Shown: positions 1-7,897 of the stretch, in pieces
Layout of the letters: the number at the start of each line of letters is the position of its first letter
How positions within the stretch are numbered: the first letter of the stretch is position 1
Source: JAVBKA01 sp031546715
GTDB lineage: Bacteria; Bacillota; Clostridia; Oscillospirales; UBA929
Assembly (NCBI GenBank): GCA_031546715.1
Contig: JAVBKA010000071.1
Location: 1 to 24,106 of the forward strand
Direction: 5' to 3'
DNA length: 24,106 bases
Translations under genes and position numbers: made by a program
Notes under the pieces: generated by a model
Databases searched by the model: none
Told to the model about the DNA's origin: nothing
What the model saw: only the letters and a program-made list of their open reading frames with translations

Positions 1-263
1 ATTTGAGCAAAGCGGATATAACCGTTTTTGTCAATATGGGTTACGATAAGCCCGATGCTGTCCATATGTGCGGAAAACATAACCTTCCCGCCTGTGCCTT
101 TTTTATGCACAATAAGGTTTCCCATAGTATCAACCGTTATGTCGTCTGCATATGGCTTGGCAAGCTCGGTTATTACAGCAGCTATGCCAGACTCTGCGCC
201 TGATGGGCCAAAGGCGGCGGCTAGTTGCGTTTGAACAGATAAAATATCCATATATACGTCCAT
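1..263 (-). CDS. M42 family metallopeptidase, N-terminal part (cut by window edge)
   Basis: Third of three tandem M42 aminopeptidase genes on the minus strand; only the first 87 or so codons are inside the window. The translation begins MDVYMDILSVQTQLAAAFG and contains the family start pattern FGPSG, the stretch DTMGNLIV and the first metal-site motif SAHMDSIGL (His and Asp of HxD). M42 enzymes are cytosolic, cocatalytic Zn/Co aminopeptidases that form large tetrahedral particles. It lies 68 bp downstream of the second M42 gene and is probably in the same operon. The start is uncertain between ATG at 263 and ATG at 251; neither has a strong ribosome site, though a weak purine-rich stretch about 8 nt upstream slightly favours 251. 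Confidence 0.85.
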   Translation of the reverse strand, partial: MDVYMDILSVQTQLAAAFGPSGAESGIAAVITELAKPYADDITVDTMGNLIVHKKGTGGKVMFSAHMDSIGLIVTHIDKNGYIRFAQ

Positions 264-331
264 TTCTTCGGCAGATGAATTATTCTCGCGCTTCGCTGTC
301 TGCCGATACAGTGAAGCGGTAGTAAAGAAGC

Positions 332-1339
332 TTAATACGACCCGAGAAACAGCCTTGCAAGCTCTAGCATACTGTCCGCATCGTCTTTTTTAATAACACA
401 GGCGGGGGAGTGGATATATCGGACAGCGGCGGCGATACCTGCGGTTTTTACGCCACCAAGACTGCGCTGAATAGCCCCGCCGTCAGTGCCTCCTGAAACA
501 AACTCTTTGGTTTGCCATTTTATGGAGTTGCTCTCGCAAATATCACGAAGCCGCTCAAAGAGCTCACGGTCGTAAATAGTGCCGCCATCCATAAAGGGAA
601 TTACAACGCCGTTGCCCGGTGCGCACACCTGCTGGTACGGCTTCATGTCAGGACGGTCGGCGGCGGTTGTACCCTCCACTACCAGAGCGATATCAGGCTT
701 AATAATATGAGTTGCGCTGAATGCGCCTCTGGTGCCAACTTCCTCCTGAACGGAGAACACAAACCAGCAGTCACAGGCGGGAACTTCTTCAATCAGCTTT
801 ATCAAAACGGCGCAGCCGATACGGTCGTCAATAGCCTTAGCCTTTAGAAAACCGTTTCCAAAATCCAAAGGAGGGCTCTCAAAGGCGCAAACGTCCCCAA
901 GCTCAACCTTTGCAGAGGCTTTGTCAGCCGCACCGATGTCCACATACAGGCTTGTGATTTTCGGGGTTTTTGTGCGTTCCTCTGGACTAACTAAATGAAT
1001 CGGCTTCATCCCGATTATCCCAGCAAGCTTGTTCGCGCCGACCTTAACACGAGTGCCGGGGAGAACACGGGCATCAATTCCGCCCACATTGGCAATTTTA
1101 AGATAGCCTTCCTCTGTAATGCTTTTAACCATTAAACCTACTTCATCCATATGCGCCATGAGCATTATGGTTTTGTCGGCACGTTTTTTTCCCTTTTTAA
1201 ACACCATTACGTTTCCGATTGCGTCAGTTTTGACCTCGTCCGCAATAGGTGTCACACGGTTTACAATGTAATTGCGGACTTCGTCCTCACAACTTGACAC
1301 ACCGTCAAGCAGGCAAAGCTCCTTAAGCAGTTCAATCAT
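332..1339 (-). CDS. M42 family metallopeptidase (glutamyl aminopeptidase/cellulase M-like)
   Basis: A complete M42 peptidase of 335 residues, the usual family length. Motifs in order: MAHMDEVG (first metal ligands, His63 and Asp65), AIDDRIG (bridging Asp), QEEVGTRG (catalytic Glu pair), VVEGTTA (metal-binding acidic residue) and RYIHSP (last His ligand). Family members remove N-terminal residues from peptides in the cytosol. The ATG at 1339 is chosen because it overlaps the stop of the preceding M42 gene as ATGA and has GGTGAGG five nt upstream. The longer reading from 1357 would place the start before this ribosome site. The overlap indicates translational coupling. Exact substrate preference cannot be read from the sequence. 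Confidence 0.93.
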   Translation of the reverse strand: MIELLKELCLLDGVSSCEDEVRNYIVNRVTPIADEVKTDAIGNVMVFKKGKKRADKTIMLMAHMDEVGLMVKSITEEGYLKIANVGGIDARVLPGTRVKVGANKLAGIIGMKPIHLVSPEERTKTPKITSLYVDIGAADKASAKVELGDVCAFESPPLDFGNGFLKAKAIDDRIGCAVLIKLIEEVPACDCWFVFSVQEEVGTRGAFSATHIIKPDIALVVEGTTAADRPDMKPYQQVCAPGNGVVIPFMDGGTIYDRELFERLRDICESNSIKWQTKEFVSGGTDGGAIQRSLGGVKTAGIAAAVRYIHSPACVIKKDDADSMLELARLFLGSY

Positions 1340-2385
1340 GTAAGCCTCACCATCCATTCAGCAAGAAGCCTTGCAGCATTTTCAATATCGTCAAGATTAA
1401 CTACCTCAACTGGGGTGTGCATATATTTAAGGGGCAGAGAATATATCACAGTTGCAACGCCCTCGCGGGTAGTTTGGATTTCTGTACCGTTTGTGCCAGA
1501 ACGTCCTGGCAGCACCTCGGTTTGGTATTTTATGCCGCATTCCTTTGCCGTATCCTGCATAAGCTTGGTAAGTCTTTTGTTGCATTCTGCACCAACTGCA
1601 ATGCATGGACCTTCACCCAGCTTAAAACCTGAATCTGCGTCCACATCAGGCTGACGACCGAAGGTGACGTCTATTGCAATGGCATACTGAGGGTGCGCAG
1701 CATATGCGCCTGTCAGCGCGCCTCGCCCGCCGACTTCCTCCTGAGTACTGCCAAGCACAGAAATGTTCACAGTCCGCTTTTTCCCGCGAAGCAGCTCAAT
1801 TGCGGGCAGCAGCTCAAGGGCACGAAGAATTAAGGCAAAGCAGGAGCGATCGTCCAAGGATTTAGCGCAGAACAGCTTTTCACCCAAGGGAAATGCATCA
1901 TGCTTAAAGGTTCCGATTGTTCCAACAGGGATGTCGATTCCGCCTGTGTCAACAAACATGTCCGCTAGAGGCGGAACAGTTCCCATGGATTCGGGGGTTT
2001 GTACATGGGGAGGCAGACATGCTACTATTCCATGGACATCGCCGTCGGCGGTATGGAACACGACCTCGTGGGCAAGCATAATTCTTGAGTCAATGCCGCC
2101 GATTGCACGGAAGCGCACATAGCTTTGACCAACCTCGCCTTCGGGACGTTCCATGCCTGTCGCCATTAAGCCGATTTCGTCAAGATGGGCGTCGAGCAAA
2201 AGGGTTGGGGCGTTTTCGTCGCCGCAGCTTAGGTAGCCTGTGACATTTCCGAGGCGGTCAAGCTCTGTGCGGTCAACAAAGGGCGCAAGTGCTTTTTGTG
2301 CAACGGCAGCAGTGCCCGCAATTTCGTAACCGGACGGACCTGTGGCAGTGCAAAGGTCGGTGAGTAGCTGCTTCATGTCTATCAA
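1336..2385 (-). CDS. M42 family metallopeptidase (first of three)
   Basis: Complete M42 peptidase of 349 residues. Visible motifs: CTATGPSGYE near the N-terminus, LLDAHLDEIG (first metal site), SLDDRS (bridging Asp), TQEEVGGRG (catalytic Glu pair), AIDVTFG (metal-binding Asp) and KYMHTP (last His). It is clearly divergent from its downstream neighbour, so this is an old duplication rather than a recent copy. The start is taken as TTG at 2385 because AGGAG lies 8 nt upstream; the in-frame ATG at 2376 would be 17 nt from it. It follows murD by 51 bp on the same strand with no visible terminator and overlaps the next gene as ATGA, so it should be co-transcribed with both. Confidence 0.93.
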   Translation of the reverse strand: MIDMKQLLTDLCTATGPSGYEIAGTAAVAQKALAPFVDRTELDRLGNVTGYLSCGDENAPTLLLDAHLDEIGLMATGMERPEGEVGQSYVRFRAIGGIDSRIMLAHEVVFHTADGDVHGIVACLPPHVQTPESMGTVPPLADMFVDTGGIDIPVGTIGTFKHDAFPLGEKLFCAKSLDDRSCFALILRALELLPAIELLRGKKRTVNISVLGSTQEEVGGRGALTGAYAAHPQYAIAIDVTFGRQPDVDADSGFKLGEGPCIAVGAECNKRLTKLMQDTAKECGIKYQTEVLPGRSGTNGTEIQTTREGVATVIYSLPLKYMHTPVEVVNLDDIENAARLLAEWMVRLT

Positions 2386-2436
2386 ATTATCAACTCCTAG
2401 TATATATTTAAAAGTATAGTATTTAAAGGTTTTAGG

Positions 2437-3732
2437 CTATTTTTTAACTAATTCAACGAACATATTACCGCGTTCCTCAAAATTCTTGAACATATCAAAG
2501 GACGCAGAGGCGGGGGACAGCAGAACAACATCGCCCTTACACGCCGCAGACGTGGCTTTATCCACTGCGTCAGCCATAGAAGAAGCGTCAATCAGCGGAA
2601 TATCCTTTGAAACGTTTTCTATCGCGCTTCGGATTTTTCCTGCGGTTTTTCCCATGAGCACCACTGCTTTAACATGCCCCGGAAGTGCTTCGGCTAACGG
2701 TTCGTATGGAATATTTTTGTCATATCCTCCTGCAATCAGAACAACAGGGGCAGTGTGGGAGTACAGTGAAGCGATTGTACGTGTAGGGCTTGAGCCTATT
2801 GAGTCGTTATAGAAAGAGACGCCGTCCTTGGTGTGCACAAGCTGATTTCGATGTGGTACGCCGTTAAAGGTCTGCGCTACCTGACGAATAGCGTCAGCGG
2901 GTACTATGTCTTTTACCGCAAGCACTGCCGCCATATAGTTTTCGATGTTGTGCTGACCCCTGATTTTAATGTCGGAAATAGGTAAAATGTCGTACAATAC
3001 GCCGTTTTTTACGTCAGAATGTGAGAACATTCTGCGAATACCCTTCGATGGGATATGGCTTGTGATTTCGTTGCCTGAGTTAAGAACCGCAATGTCGTTT
3101 TCACCCTGAAAGTCAAGCAGCCGTTGCTTTGCGGCGATGTATTCGTCCATACCTGTATGCCAGTCCAGATGATTAGGGGTTACGTTTGTAACAACTGCTA
3201 CATGGGGGCTTTGGGTAAAGCTCATTAGTTGAAAGGAACTTAGCTCAAGCACAGCATAGTCACTAGGCATAATGCTGTTGACTATGGGCAGCAGTGGAGT
3301 GCCTAGGTTACCCCCTAAATGGACGGTGTGACCAGCGGCGCGAAGCATTTCCGCAATAACGGTTGTCGTAGTGCTTTTTCCGTCGCTGCCTGTGATTGCA
3401 AATATGGGACAGGGGCAAAACTTAAAAAAAAGCTCGGTTTCTGAGGTGATTTCGCTGCCTGCGGCTTTGGCTGACAGCAAAGAAGGATGGTCTGGGCGAA
3501 GCCCAGGAGTACGAAGGACAATATCGCCGCCTAAACCATCCATATAACGCTCACCCAGACTTAGTTTAACCCCCATTGATTCCCAATATGTGCGGTCAAT
3601 GTTGTCGTTTTTATCACAAATTGTGACAGCGGCATCGTGGGACAGAAGCAGCTTAACAAGCGGCTCATTGCTGACTCCTAAGCCGACAACGGTAACGGCT
3701 TTCTTTCGTAAAGCGTCAAAATAATCCATCAT
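2437..3732 (-). CDS. murD: UDP-N-acetylmuramoylalanine--D-glutamate ligase
   Basis: Cytosolic Mur ligase that adds D-Glu to UDP-MurNAc-L-Ala in peptidoglycan precursor synthesis. About 431 residues, close to the family norm. Domain 1 is a Rossmann-like fold beginning VTVVGLGVSNEPLVKLL and containing RTPGLRPDHP. The ATP-binding P-loop TGSDGKST is at about residues 114-121, followed by TTTTVIAEML. ELSSFQLM, the metal-site region NVTPNHLDWH and the C-terminal NDSIGSSPTRT and LIAGGYDKN segments are all characteristic of MurD. ATG at 3732 has AGGAG five nt upstream (the next ATG at 3729 is also possible). The longer frame to 3843 runs through the promoter and is rejected. Lead gene of an operon with the M42 peptidases, an unusual place for murD, which normally sits in the dcw cluster. 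Confidence 0.95.
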   Translation of the reverse strand: MMDYFDALRKKAVTVVGLGVSNEPLVKLLLSHDAAVTICDKNDNIDRTYWESMGVKLSLGERYMDGLGGDIVLRTPGLRPDHPSLLSAKAAGSEITSETELFFKFCPCPIFAITGSDGKSTTTTVIAEMLRAAGHTVHLGGNLGTPLLPIVNSIMPSDYAVLELSSFQLMSFTQSPHVAVVTNVTPNHLDWHTGMDEYIAAKQRLLDFQGENDIAVLNSGNEITSHIPSKGIRRMFSHSDVKNGVLYDILPISDIKIRGQHNIENYMAAVLAVKDIVPADAIRQVAQTFNGVPHRNQLVHTKDGVSFYNDSIGSSPTRTIASLYSHTAPVVLIAGGYDKNIPYEPLAEALPGHVKAVVLMGKTAGKIRSAIENVSKDIPLIDASSMADAVDKATSAACKGDVVLLSPASASFDMFKNFEERGNMFVELVKK

Positions 3733-3749
3733 GTAAGCTCCTAACGAAA

Positions 3750-3777
3750 AATTTGCAAGGCGTAATAATTTGCAAGG
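3750..3777. repeat. 11-bp direct repeat in the murD leader
   Basis: AATTTGCAAGG occurs at 3750-3760 and again at 3767-3777, a 17-bp spacing. Both copies lie between the predicted murD transcription start and its ribosome site. It could be an operator or RNA-level element, or chance in an A/T-rich leader. Confidence 0.4.
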
Positions 3778-3789
3778 TACAGAGATTAG

Positions 3790-3818
3790 ATTATACATTT
3801 TTTTTCCATCGAAATCAA
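3790..3818 (-). promoter_or_regulatory. Predicted sigma-A promoter for the murD operon
   Basis: Reading the minus strand: -35 TTGATT (3818-3813), 17-bp spacer, -10 TATAAT (3795-3790). The -10 is perfect and the spacing ideal. Transcription would begin near 3783, giving a leader of about 50 nt before the murD ATG. No matching promoter was recognised for the divergent carboxypeptidase gene. Confidence 0.75.
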
Positions 3819-3894
3819 TAGTATTGAGACATGAAAAAAACATACTTCTACAAACATGGACAGGTGCATATTATTCATTCAAGGAGGAATGTCC

Positions 3895-5043
3895 ATGAAA
3901 CGATTGACAAGCACTATCCTATGCTTAGCCATGCTATTTGCGCTGATGCCATCGGCTTTTGCCGCTCCGGTGCCACCTGAAATTATTGTTCCCTCCGCTT
4001 TTTTAATGGAGAGGTCCACAGGCAAGGTGCTGTTTGAGAAAAATGCAGACGAGAAGCGTGCTGTCGCAAGCATTACAAAGGTTATGACCCTTCTAATTAC
4101 AGTAGAAGCGGTTGATTCGGGGCTGATTTCACTAACAGATAAAATTACTATCTCACAAAACGCTATGAACATGGGCGGAAGCACCGCAAACCTCGCCGCG
4201 GGAGAGGTTTACACAGTTGATGAGTTACTGAAAGCCGTCACAGTTCAGAGCGCAAATGACGGCGCATACGCCTTTGCGGAGTTTTTGGCAGGTAGTCAGG
4301 ACAGCTTTGTGGCAAAAATGAACGAGCGAGCGGCGCAGCTTGGCATGAGTAATACCCAGTTCAAAAACTGTCACGGACTGGACGAAGAAGGTCATTACTC
4401 CACGGCTCGTGACGTTGCCATTATGTCAAGAGAGCTGCTAAGTCATCCGCTGATAAAAAACTATTCTACCATTTGGATGGATACCCTTCGTGACGGCGCA
4501 TGTCTGCTGACCAACACCAATAAGTTGGTTAGGTTTTACGAAGGAGCAACAGGCTTGAAAACAGGCTCAACCTCTGGTGCTGGCGCATGTGTCACTGCCA
4601 GCGCAGAGCGCAACTCTATGGAGCTGATTGCAGTCGTCCTTAGAGCGTCCAGCGGGGATGAACGTTGGGCGGAGGCCCGCAAACTTTTGGATTTTGGCTT
4701 TGCAAATTATCAACTAGTCAACGTTTTTCCTGAAGCAGTGCCCCTGCCCATACCAGTTTTACTTGGGAAGCAAAAGGAGATTCAGCCTATACTAAAAGCG
4801 GAAAAAAATGTTGTAGTTGAAAAATCAAAGGTTAAATCCTTGGTAAAAACCGTTACCATGACCGAAAACGTCACCGCGCCTGTGGAACAGGGGCAAAAGT
4901 TAGGCGAGCTGACCGTATCCTGTGACGGTGAAACCCTTGCGGTTGTGCCGTTCACCGCAGCAGAACCAGTTGAAAAAATCACCTTTGGTTACATGTTTGG
5001 TAATTTGTTAAAAGTTTTGTTTTTGACTTGCGAAGCGGAATAA
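3895..5043 (+). CDS. D-alanyl-D-alanine carboxypeptidase (DacF/PBP5 type)
   Basis: Low-molecular-weight penicillin-binding protein that trims the terminal D-Ala from peptidoglycan stem peptides outside the membrane. The 382-residue product starts with a signal peptide (MKRLTSTILCLAMLFAL, probable cleavage after AFA). Active-site motifs of the S11 family are present: SITK (Ser59 nucleophile, Lys62), SAN (119-121) and KTG (222-224). A C-terminal beta-domain follows from about residue 275. The C-terminus ends in a short hydrophobic segment (LLKVLFL) rather than a clear amphipathic anchor. ATG at 3895 has AGGAGG seven nt upstream; the earlier in-frame starts at 3856 and 3889 lie before or inside that site. 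It is divergent from murD, so two wall genes share one intergenic region. Confidence 0.95.
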   Translation: MKRLTSTILCLAMLFALMPSAFAAPVPPEIIVPSAFLMERSTGKVLFEKNADEKRAVASITKVMTLLITVEAVDSGLISLTDKITISQNAMNMGGSTANLAAGEVYTVDELLKAVTVQSANDGAYAFAEFLAGSQDSFVAKMNERAAQLGMSNTQFKNCHGLDEEGHYSTARDVAIMSRELLSHPLIKNYSTIWMDTLRDGACLLTNTNKLVRFYEGATGLKTGSTSGAGACVTASAERNSMELIAVVLRASSGDERWAEARKLLDFGFANYQLVNVFPEAVPLPIPVLLGKQKEIQPILKAEKNVVVEKSKVKSLVKTVTMTENVTAPVEQGQKLGELTVSCDGETLAVVPFTAAEPVEKITFGYMFGNLLKVLFLTCEAE

Positions 5044-5056
5044 AATAATGTATTAT

Positions 5057-5082
5057 AAAAGGGTGGAATTTCCACCCTTTTT
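5057..5082 (+). terminator. Rho-independent terminator after the carboxypeptidase gene
   Basis: Hairpin with arms AAAAGGGTGG and CCACCCTTTT around a five-base loop, ending in TTTTT. It begins 13 bp after the stop codon. Confidence 0.9.
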
Positions 5083-5179
5083 ACTGTTTCTATGGTAAAA
5101 AAATATTTATACCAAGATGGTGGGTTCAGAGTTCATACCCTTGCAAAACACATTAGAATAACAAAAGTGAGGTTAAAAC

Positions 5180-6499
5180 ATGCTTAAAATTGATATTTCC
5201 GCAATTGAAAAAAGTAAAATCGATGCAATTATACCTGAGATAAAATCCGCTCATGAAAAACTTACCAAAAAAACCGGTGCTGGGAACGATTTTCTCGGTT
5301 GGGTTGATCTGCCGGTTAATTATGACAAGGCTGAGTTTGCCCGTGTAAAAGCGGCGGCGGCAGCTATCCAAAAGCAATCTCAGGTTTTGCTTGTAATCGG
5401 TATCGGCGGCTCGTATCTAGGCTCAAGAGCTGTTATTGAAGCACTCAAGGGGTCTTTTTACAATCTGAAAAAGAAAAACACTCCAGACGTTCTTTTTGTG
5501 GGCAATAACTTGTCAGCGTCCTACGTTGAGGACATAATCAGCTTAATTGACGGAAGAGATTTTTCCATCAATGTAATCAGCAAGTCAGGCACAACAACTG
5601 AGCCTGCTGTTGCGTTTCGTGTGTTCAAGCAGCTCATCGAGGAGCGTTATGGTAAAGAGGAAGCCAAAAAGAGAATTTTTGCCACTACCGACAAGGCTAG
5701 GGGCGCACTAAAAAAACTGTGCGACCAAGAGGGCTACGAAACCTTTGTTATCCCTGACGATGTGGGAGGACGTTACAGCGTATACACACCTGTGGGGCTA
5801 CTTCCAATTGCAGTTGCAGGTATTGATATTGACGCTATGCTTGCAGGCGCGGGCGAAATGCGCGAAATATGCTCATTGCCAGATATTAAAAATCCTGCGT
5901 GGCAGTACGTTGCGGCAAGGAATATATTGTATCGTGAAGGCAAAACCACCGAGGTTCTTGCAACCTACGACCCTGACTATGTGTTTCTTGCAGAGTGGTT
6001 TAAGCAGCTGTACGGCGAAAGCGAAGGCAAGGAAAACAAGGGCATTTTCCCCGCTGCCATCAGCCTTACAGCCGATTTGCACTCCATGGGGCAGTACATG
6101 CAGGAGGGTAAACGCTGCTTAATGGAAACAGTTCTGCTTATCGGCGAGCCAACAGGAGCAGTTACCGTGCCAAATGACCCTGATAATGCTGACGGGCTTA
6201 ATTTCCTCAGCGGAAAGAGCTTTTTTGAAATAGAGAAACAAGCATGTCGCGGCACATACCTCGCCCATACTGATGGCGGCGTACCAAACCTCCTTTTGAC
6301 AATGGAAAAGAAAGATGAACGCTGCCTCGGCGGTCTTTTGTACTTCTTTGAATTTGCCTGCGGCTTGTCTGGCTACACCCTTGGAGTAAATCCGTTTGAC
6401 CAACCGGGGGTTGAAGCTTATAAGAAAAATATGTTTGCACTGCTGGGTAAGCCTGGCTTTGAAGAGGAAGGCAAAAAACTTGAGGCACGTCTAAAATAA
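5180..6499 (+). CDS. pgi: Glucose-6-phosphate isomerase
   Basis: Interconverts glucose 6-phosphate and fructose 6-phosphate in the cytosol (glycolysis/gluconeogenesis). The 439 residues match the short Firmicutes form. Visible family features: GIGGSYLGSR near residue 75, the phosphate-binding SKSGTTTEPA near 134, the first PGI signature region VGGRYSVYTPVGLLP, the catalytic-Glu region GENKGIFPA, a His in TADLHSMGQ, and the C-terminal signature NPFDQPGVEAYKKNMF. ATG at 5180 follows GTGAGG at 7 nt. It stands alone between a terminator and a promoter for the next gene. Confidence 0.96.
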   Translation: MLKIDISAIEKSKIDAIIPEIKSAHEKLTKKTGAGNDFLGWVDLPVNYDKAEFARVKAAAAAIQKQSQVLLVIGIGGSYLGSRAVIEALKGSFYNLKKKNTPDVLFVGNNLSASYVEDIISLIDGRDFSINVISKSGTTTEPAVAFRVFKQLIEERYGKEEAKKRIFATTDKARGALKKLCDQEGYETFVIPDDVGGRYSVYTPVGLLPIAVAGIDIDAMLAGAGEMREICSLPDIKNPAWQYVAARNILYREGKTTEVLATYDPDYVFLAEWFKQLYGESEGKENKGIFPAAISLTADLHSMGQYMQEGKRCLMETVLLIGEPTGAVTVPNDPDNADGLNFLSGKSFFEIEKQACRGTYLAHTDGGVPNLLLTMEKKDERCLGGLLYFFEFACGLSGYTLGVNPFDQPGVEAYKKNMFALLGKPGFEEEGKKLEARLK

Positions 6500-6517
6500 G
6501 AAAGTAACAAATTTTAC

Positions 6518-6546
6518 TTGAATATGTGCGCTTTATATGGTACACT
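6518..6546 (+). promoter_or_regulatory. Predicted promoter for the small P-loop gene
   Basis: -35 TTGAAT (6518-6523), 17-bp spacer, -10 TACACT (6541-6546). It sits 18 bp after the pgi stop. A palindrome (6531-6559) overlaps the -10. Confidence 0.55.
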
Positions 6547-6559
6547 TTATGATATAAAG
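6531..6559. promoter_or_regulatory. Inverted repeat spanning the -10 of the P-loop gene promoter
   Basis: CTTTATAT (6531-6538) and its exact complement ATATAAAG (6552-6559), 13 bp apart, centred on the predicted -10 and start site. Placement fits a repressor operator; this is an inference, since A/T-rich palindromes also arise by chance. Confidence 0.4.
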
Positions 6560-6602
6560 TAAATACGCATTCCACACAAAATTGAAAGGGGCTTGGTACA
6601 AG

Positions 6603-7016
6603 ATGGTTTCAGTATTAATGGGGCTTAAGGGTTCCGGCAAAACTAAACAGATGATTGACTTAGTCAACAATAAAATTGAGAGCAACGACGGTGTTGTCGT
6701 ATGCTTAGAGCATGGTCAGAAGCTGACCTTTGATGTTAAGCATCGCGCACGTTTGATTGACACAGTACCTTATGAAGTAAAGAGCTATCAAGTGCTTAGA
6801 GGCTTTATTACAGGGCTGTATTCCGGCAATTACGACATTAACGAGGTCTTTATTGACAGCCTGTTCAAGGTCGCAGGAAACAGCGATATGGCAGAATGCG
6901 CCAGATTTTTAAGCTGGTGCGACCGCTTCGGCGAACAAAATGGCGTAAATTTCACGATTTCAATCAGCGAACCTGCCGAAAACGCCTCTGAGGACGTTAA
7001 AAAATATTTGATATAG
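6603..7016 (+). CDS. Small P-loop (Walker-type) ATP-binding protein, unknown role
   Basis: A 137-residue protein with Walker A GLKGSGKT at about residues 7-14 and a likely Walker B INEVFID near residue 80. The pattern of a short P-loop domain ending soon after Walker B resembles a minimal RecA/AAA-like or thymidine-kinase-like fold rather than a full motor. No transmembrane segment or signal peptide. ATG at 6603 follows AAAGGGG by about 11 nt; an apparent TTG start at 6582 overlaps that purine tract and is rejected. It has its own promoter and a hairpin downstream, so it appears monocistronic. I do not recognise a specific function. Confidence 0.75.
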   Translation: MVSVLMGLKGSGKTKQMIDLVNNKIESNDGVVVCLEHGQKLTFDVKHRARLIDTVPYEVKSYQVLRGFITGLYSGNYDINEVFIDSLFKVAGNSDMAECARFLSWCDRFGEQNGVNFTISISEPAENASEDVKKYLI

Positions 7017-7049
7017 TTTTTTCGCGTTGATATAGTTTGGGTGATTTTG

Positions 7050-7088
7050 ATAGTGTCATGTACCGAAGGTGTGTGGCACTATTTGTTT
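7050..7088 (+). terminator. Probable terminator hairpin after the P-loop gene
   Basis: Left arm ATAGTGTCA (7050-7058) pairs with TGGCACTAT (7074-7082) with one G-T wobble; ACC and GGT add an inner stem around GAA. It is followed by TTGTTTG, an imperfect T-tract. Confidence 0.55.
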
Positions 7089-7123
7089 GCGTGTGGGGGG
7101 TATAAAAAAACTTTTTTGCAAGC

Positions 7124-7159
7124 AAAAACTGCGTAGCTAACGGGGATTACTACGCAGTT
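7124..7159 (-). terminator. Rho-independent terminator for the acetyltransferase gene
   Basis: Perfect 10-bp stem AACTGCGTAG (7127-7136) with CTACGCAGTT (7150-7159) and a 13-nt loop. On the minus strand the stem runs into TTTTT, as expected for termination of the gene that ends at 7191. Confidence 0.8.
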
Positions 7160-7190
7160 AATCTAAAATTGGTTTTTCGTTGGAAAATGC

Positions 7191-7682
7191 TTATACTATG
7201 TATTCCATATAACCAGTAGTAAACGGTAAGTGTTCAAACTTTTTCGTTCCGATGTGGACAAATCCATTGGCAGTATACCATTCTTTTAGAATGGTATTTT
7301 CTTCTATAATGTCAAGAATGACTTTGCGTCCACCATGTTCTTTCACAATAGTTTTACAAAAATCAAGGAGCTTTTTGCCATATCCATAATGTCTGCACTC
7401 GGGTAAAATAGAAATTTTTCTTAATTCAAACACACCGTCTCCCAAATCCTTCAAGGCAACAAAACCAACAATTTTTCCGTCTACACAAAAACCAAAAGTT
7501 TCATGGTTATTCATTTGCTGTTGCAATTGTTCATCTGTAAGAAAGCTGACATGACCGGGAGCATTTTCTCTCGTCCAACCAAAATCGTGAGCCACGGTTG
7601 CAAAGCTTCGACGAATTACATCAGCATATTCAGGGACGTTTACAACACCAATCGGACGAATATCATATTTTTCAATCTGCAT
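7191..7682 (-). CDS. GNAT family N-acetyltransferase
   Basis: A 163-residue cytosolic acetyltransferase of the GCN5-related fold. Beta-4 (FELRKISILPECR) leads into the acetyl-CoA pyrophosphate loop RHYGYGKKLL, matching the (R/Q)xxGxG pattern, followed by ENTILKEWYTANGF, the typical motif B with its conserved Tyr and NGF. The acceptor substrate cannot be inferred. ATG at 7682 has GGAGGT seven nt upstream. Divergent from the marR operon, with its own promoter and terminator. Confidence 0.9.
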   Translation of the reverse strand: MQIEKYDIRPIGVVNVPEYADVIRRSFATVAHDFGWTRENAPGHVSFLTDEQLQQQMNNHETFGFCVDGKIVGFVALKDLGDGVFELRKISILPECRHYGYGKKLLDFCKTIVKEHGGRKVILDIIEENTILKEWYTANGFVHIGTKKFEHLPFTTGYMEYIV

Positions 7683-7709
7683 TTATCTTACCTCCGAAAA
7701 TATAAACTC

Positions 7710-7744
7710 GCTACGTCATCCACACTCAAGCTCAAGTACGTAGC
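7710..7744 (-). other. Hairpin in the acetyltransferase 5' leader
   Basis: GCTACGT (7710-7716) pairs with ACGTAGC (7738-7744) across a 21-nt loop, within the predicted untranslated leader of the acetyltransferase mRNA. It may affect mRNA stability or be incidental. Confidence 0.35.
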
Positions 7745-7764
7745 TAAAAAATCTACTTGTGTAT

Positions 7765-7793
7765 ATAATAACATACGCAATTCACAAAATCAA
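7765..7793 (-). promoter_or_regulatory. Predicted promoter for the acetyltransferase gene
   Basis: Minus strand: -35 TTGATT (7793-7788), 17-bp spacer, -10 TATTAT (7770-7765). It lies about 40 bp from the divergent marR promoter, so the marR operators could in principle affect both. Confidence 0.6.
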
Positions 7794-7832
7794 CGACGCT
7801 CACAAACTTACTTCTGCCATCTTAAATTCCCC

Positions 7833-7861
7833 TTGACAAAGTTAATGCGATTAACTATAAT
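7833..7861 (+). promoter_or_regulatory. Consensus sigma-A promoter of the marR operon
   Basis: -35 TTGACA (7833-7838), exactly 17 bp, -10 TATAAT (7856-7861): a full match to the consensus in both hexamers. Such a strong promoter with operators built into it is typical of a repressed operon. Confidence 0.92.
7841..7855. promoter_or_regulatory. Putative MarR operator 1 (between -35 and -10)
   Basis: Perfect palindrome GTTAATGCGATTAAC, six-base arms around three bases, filling the promoter spacer. The same arms recur at 7865-7879. MarR proteins usually bind 15-20 bp palindromes over their own promoters. Confidence 0.8.
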
Positions 7862-7864
7862 ATG

Positions 7865-7879
7865 GTTAATCACATTAAC
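7865..7879. promoter_or_regulatory. Putative MarR operator 2 (just after -10)
   Basis: GTTAATCACATTAAC, identical arms to operator 1 with a different three-base centre. The two centres are 24 bp apart. It covers the expected transcription start. Confidence 0.8.
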
Positions 7880-7897
7880 TTTATTAAGGGGTCACAT

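Noticed and set aside
512..847. Long plus-strand frames opposite the M42 genes (also near 1415-2122)
   Set aside because: They are antisense shadows of well-supported peptidase genes, with no ribosome sites or family motifs.
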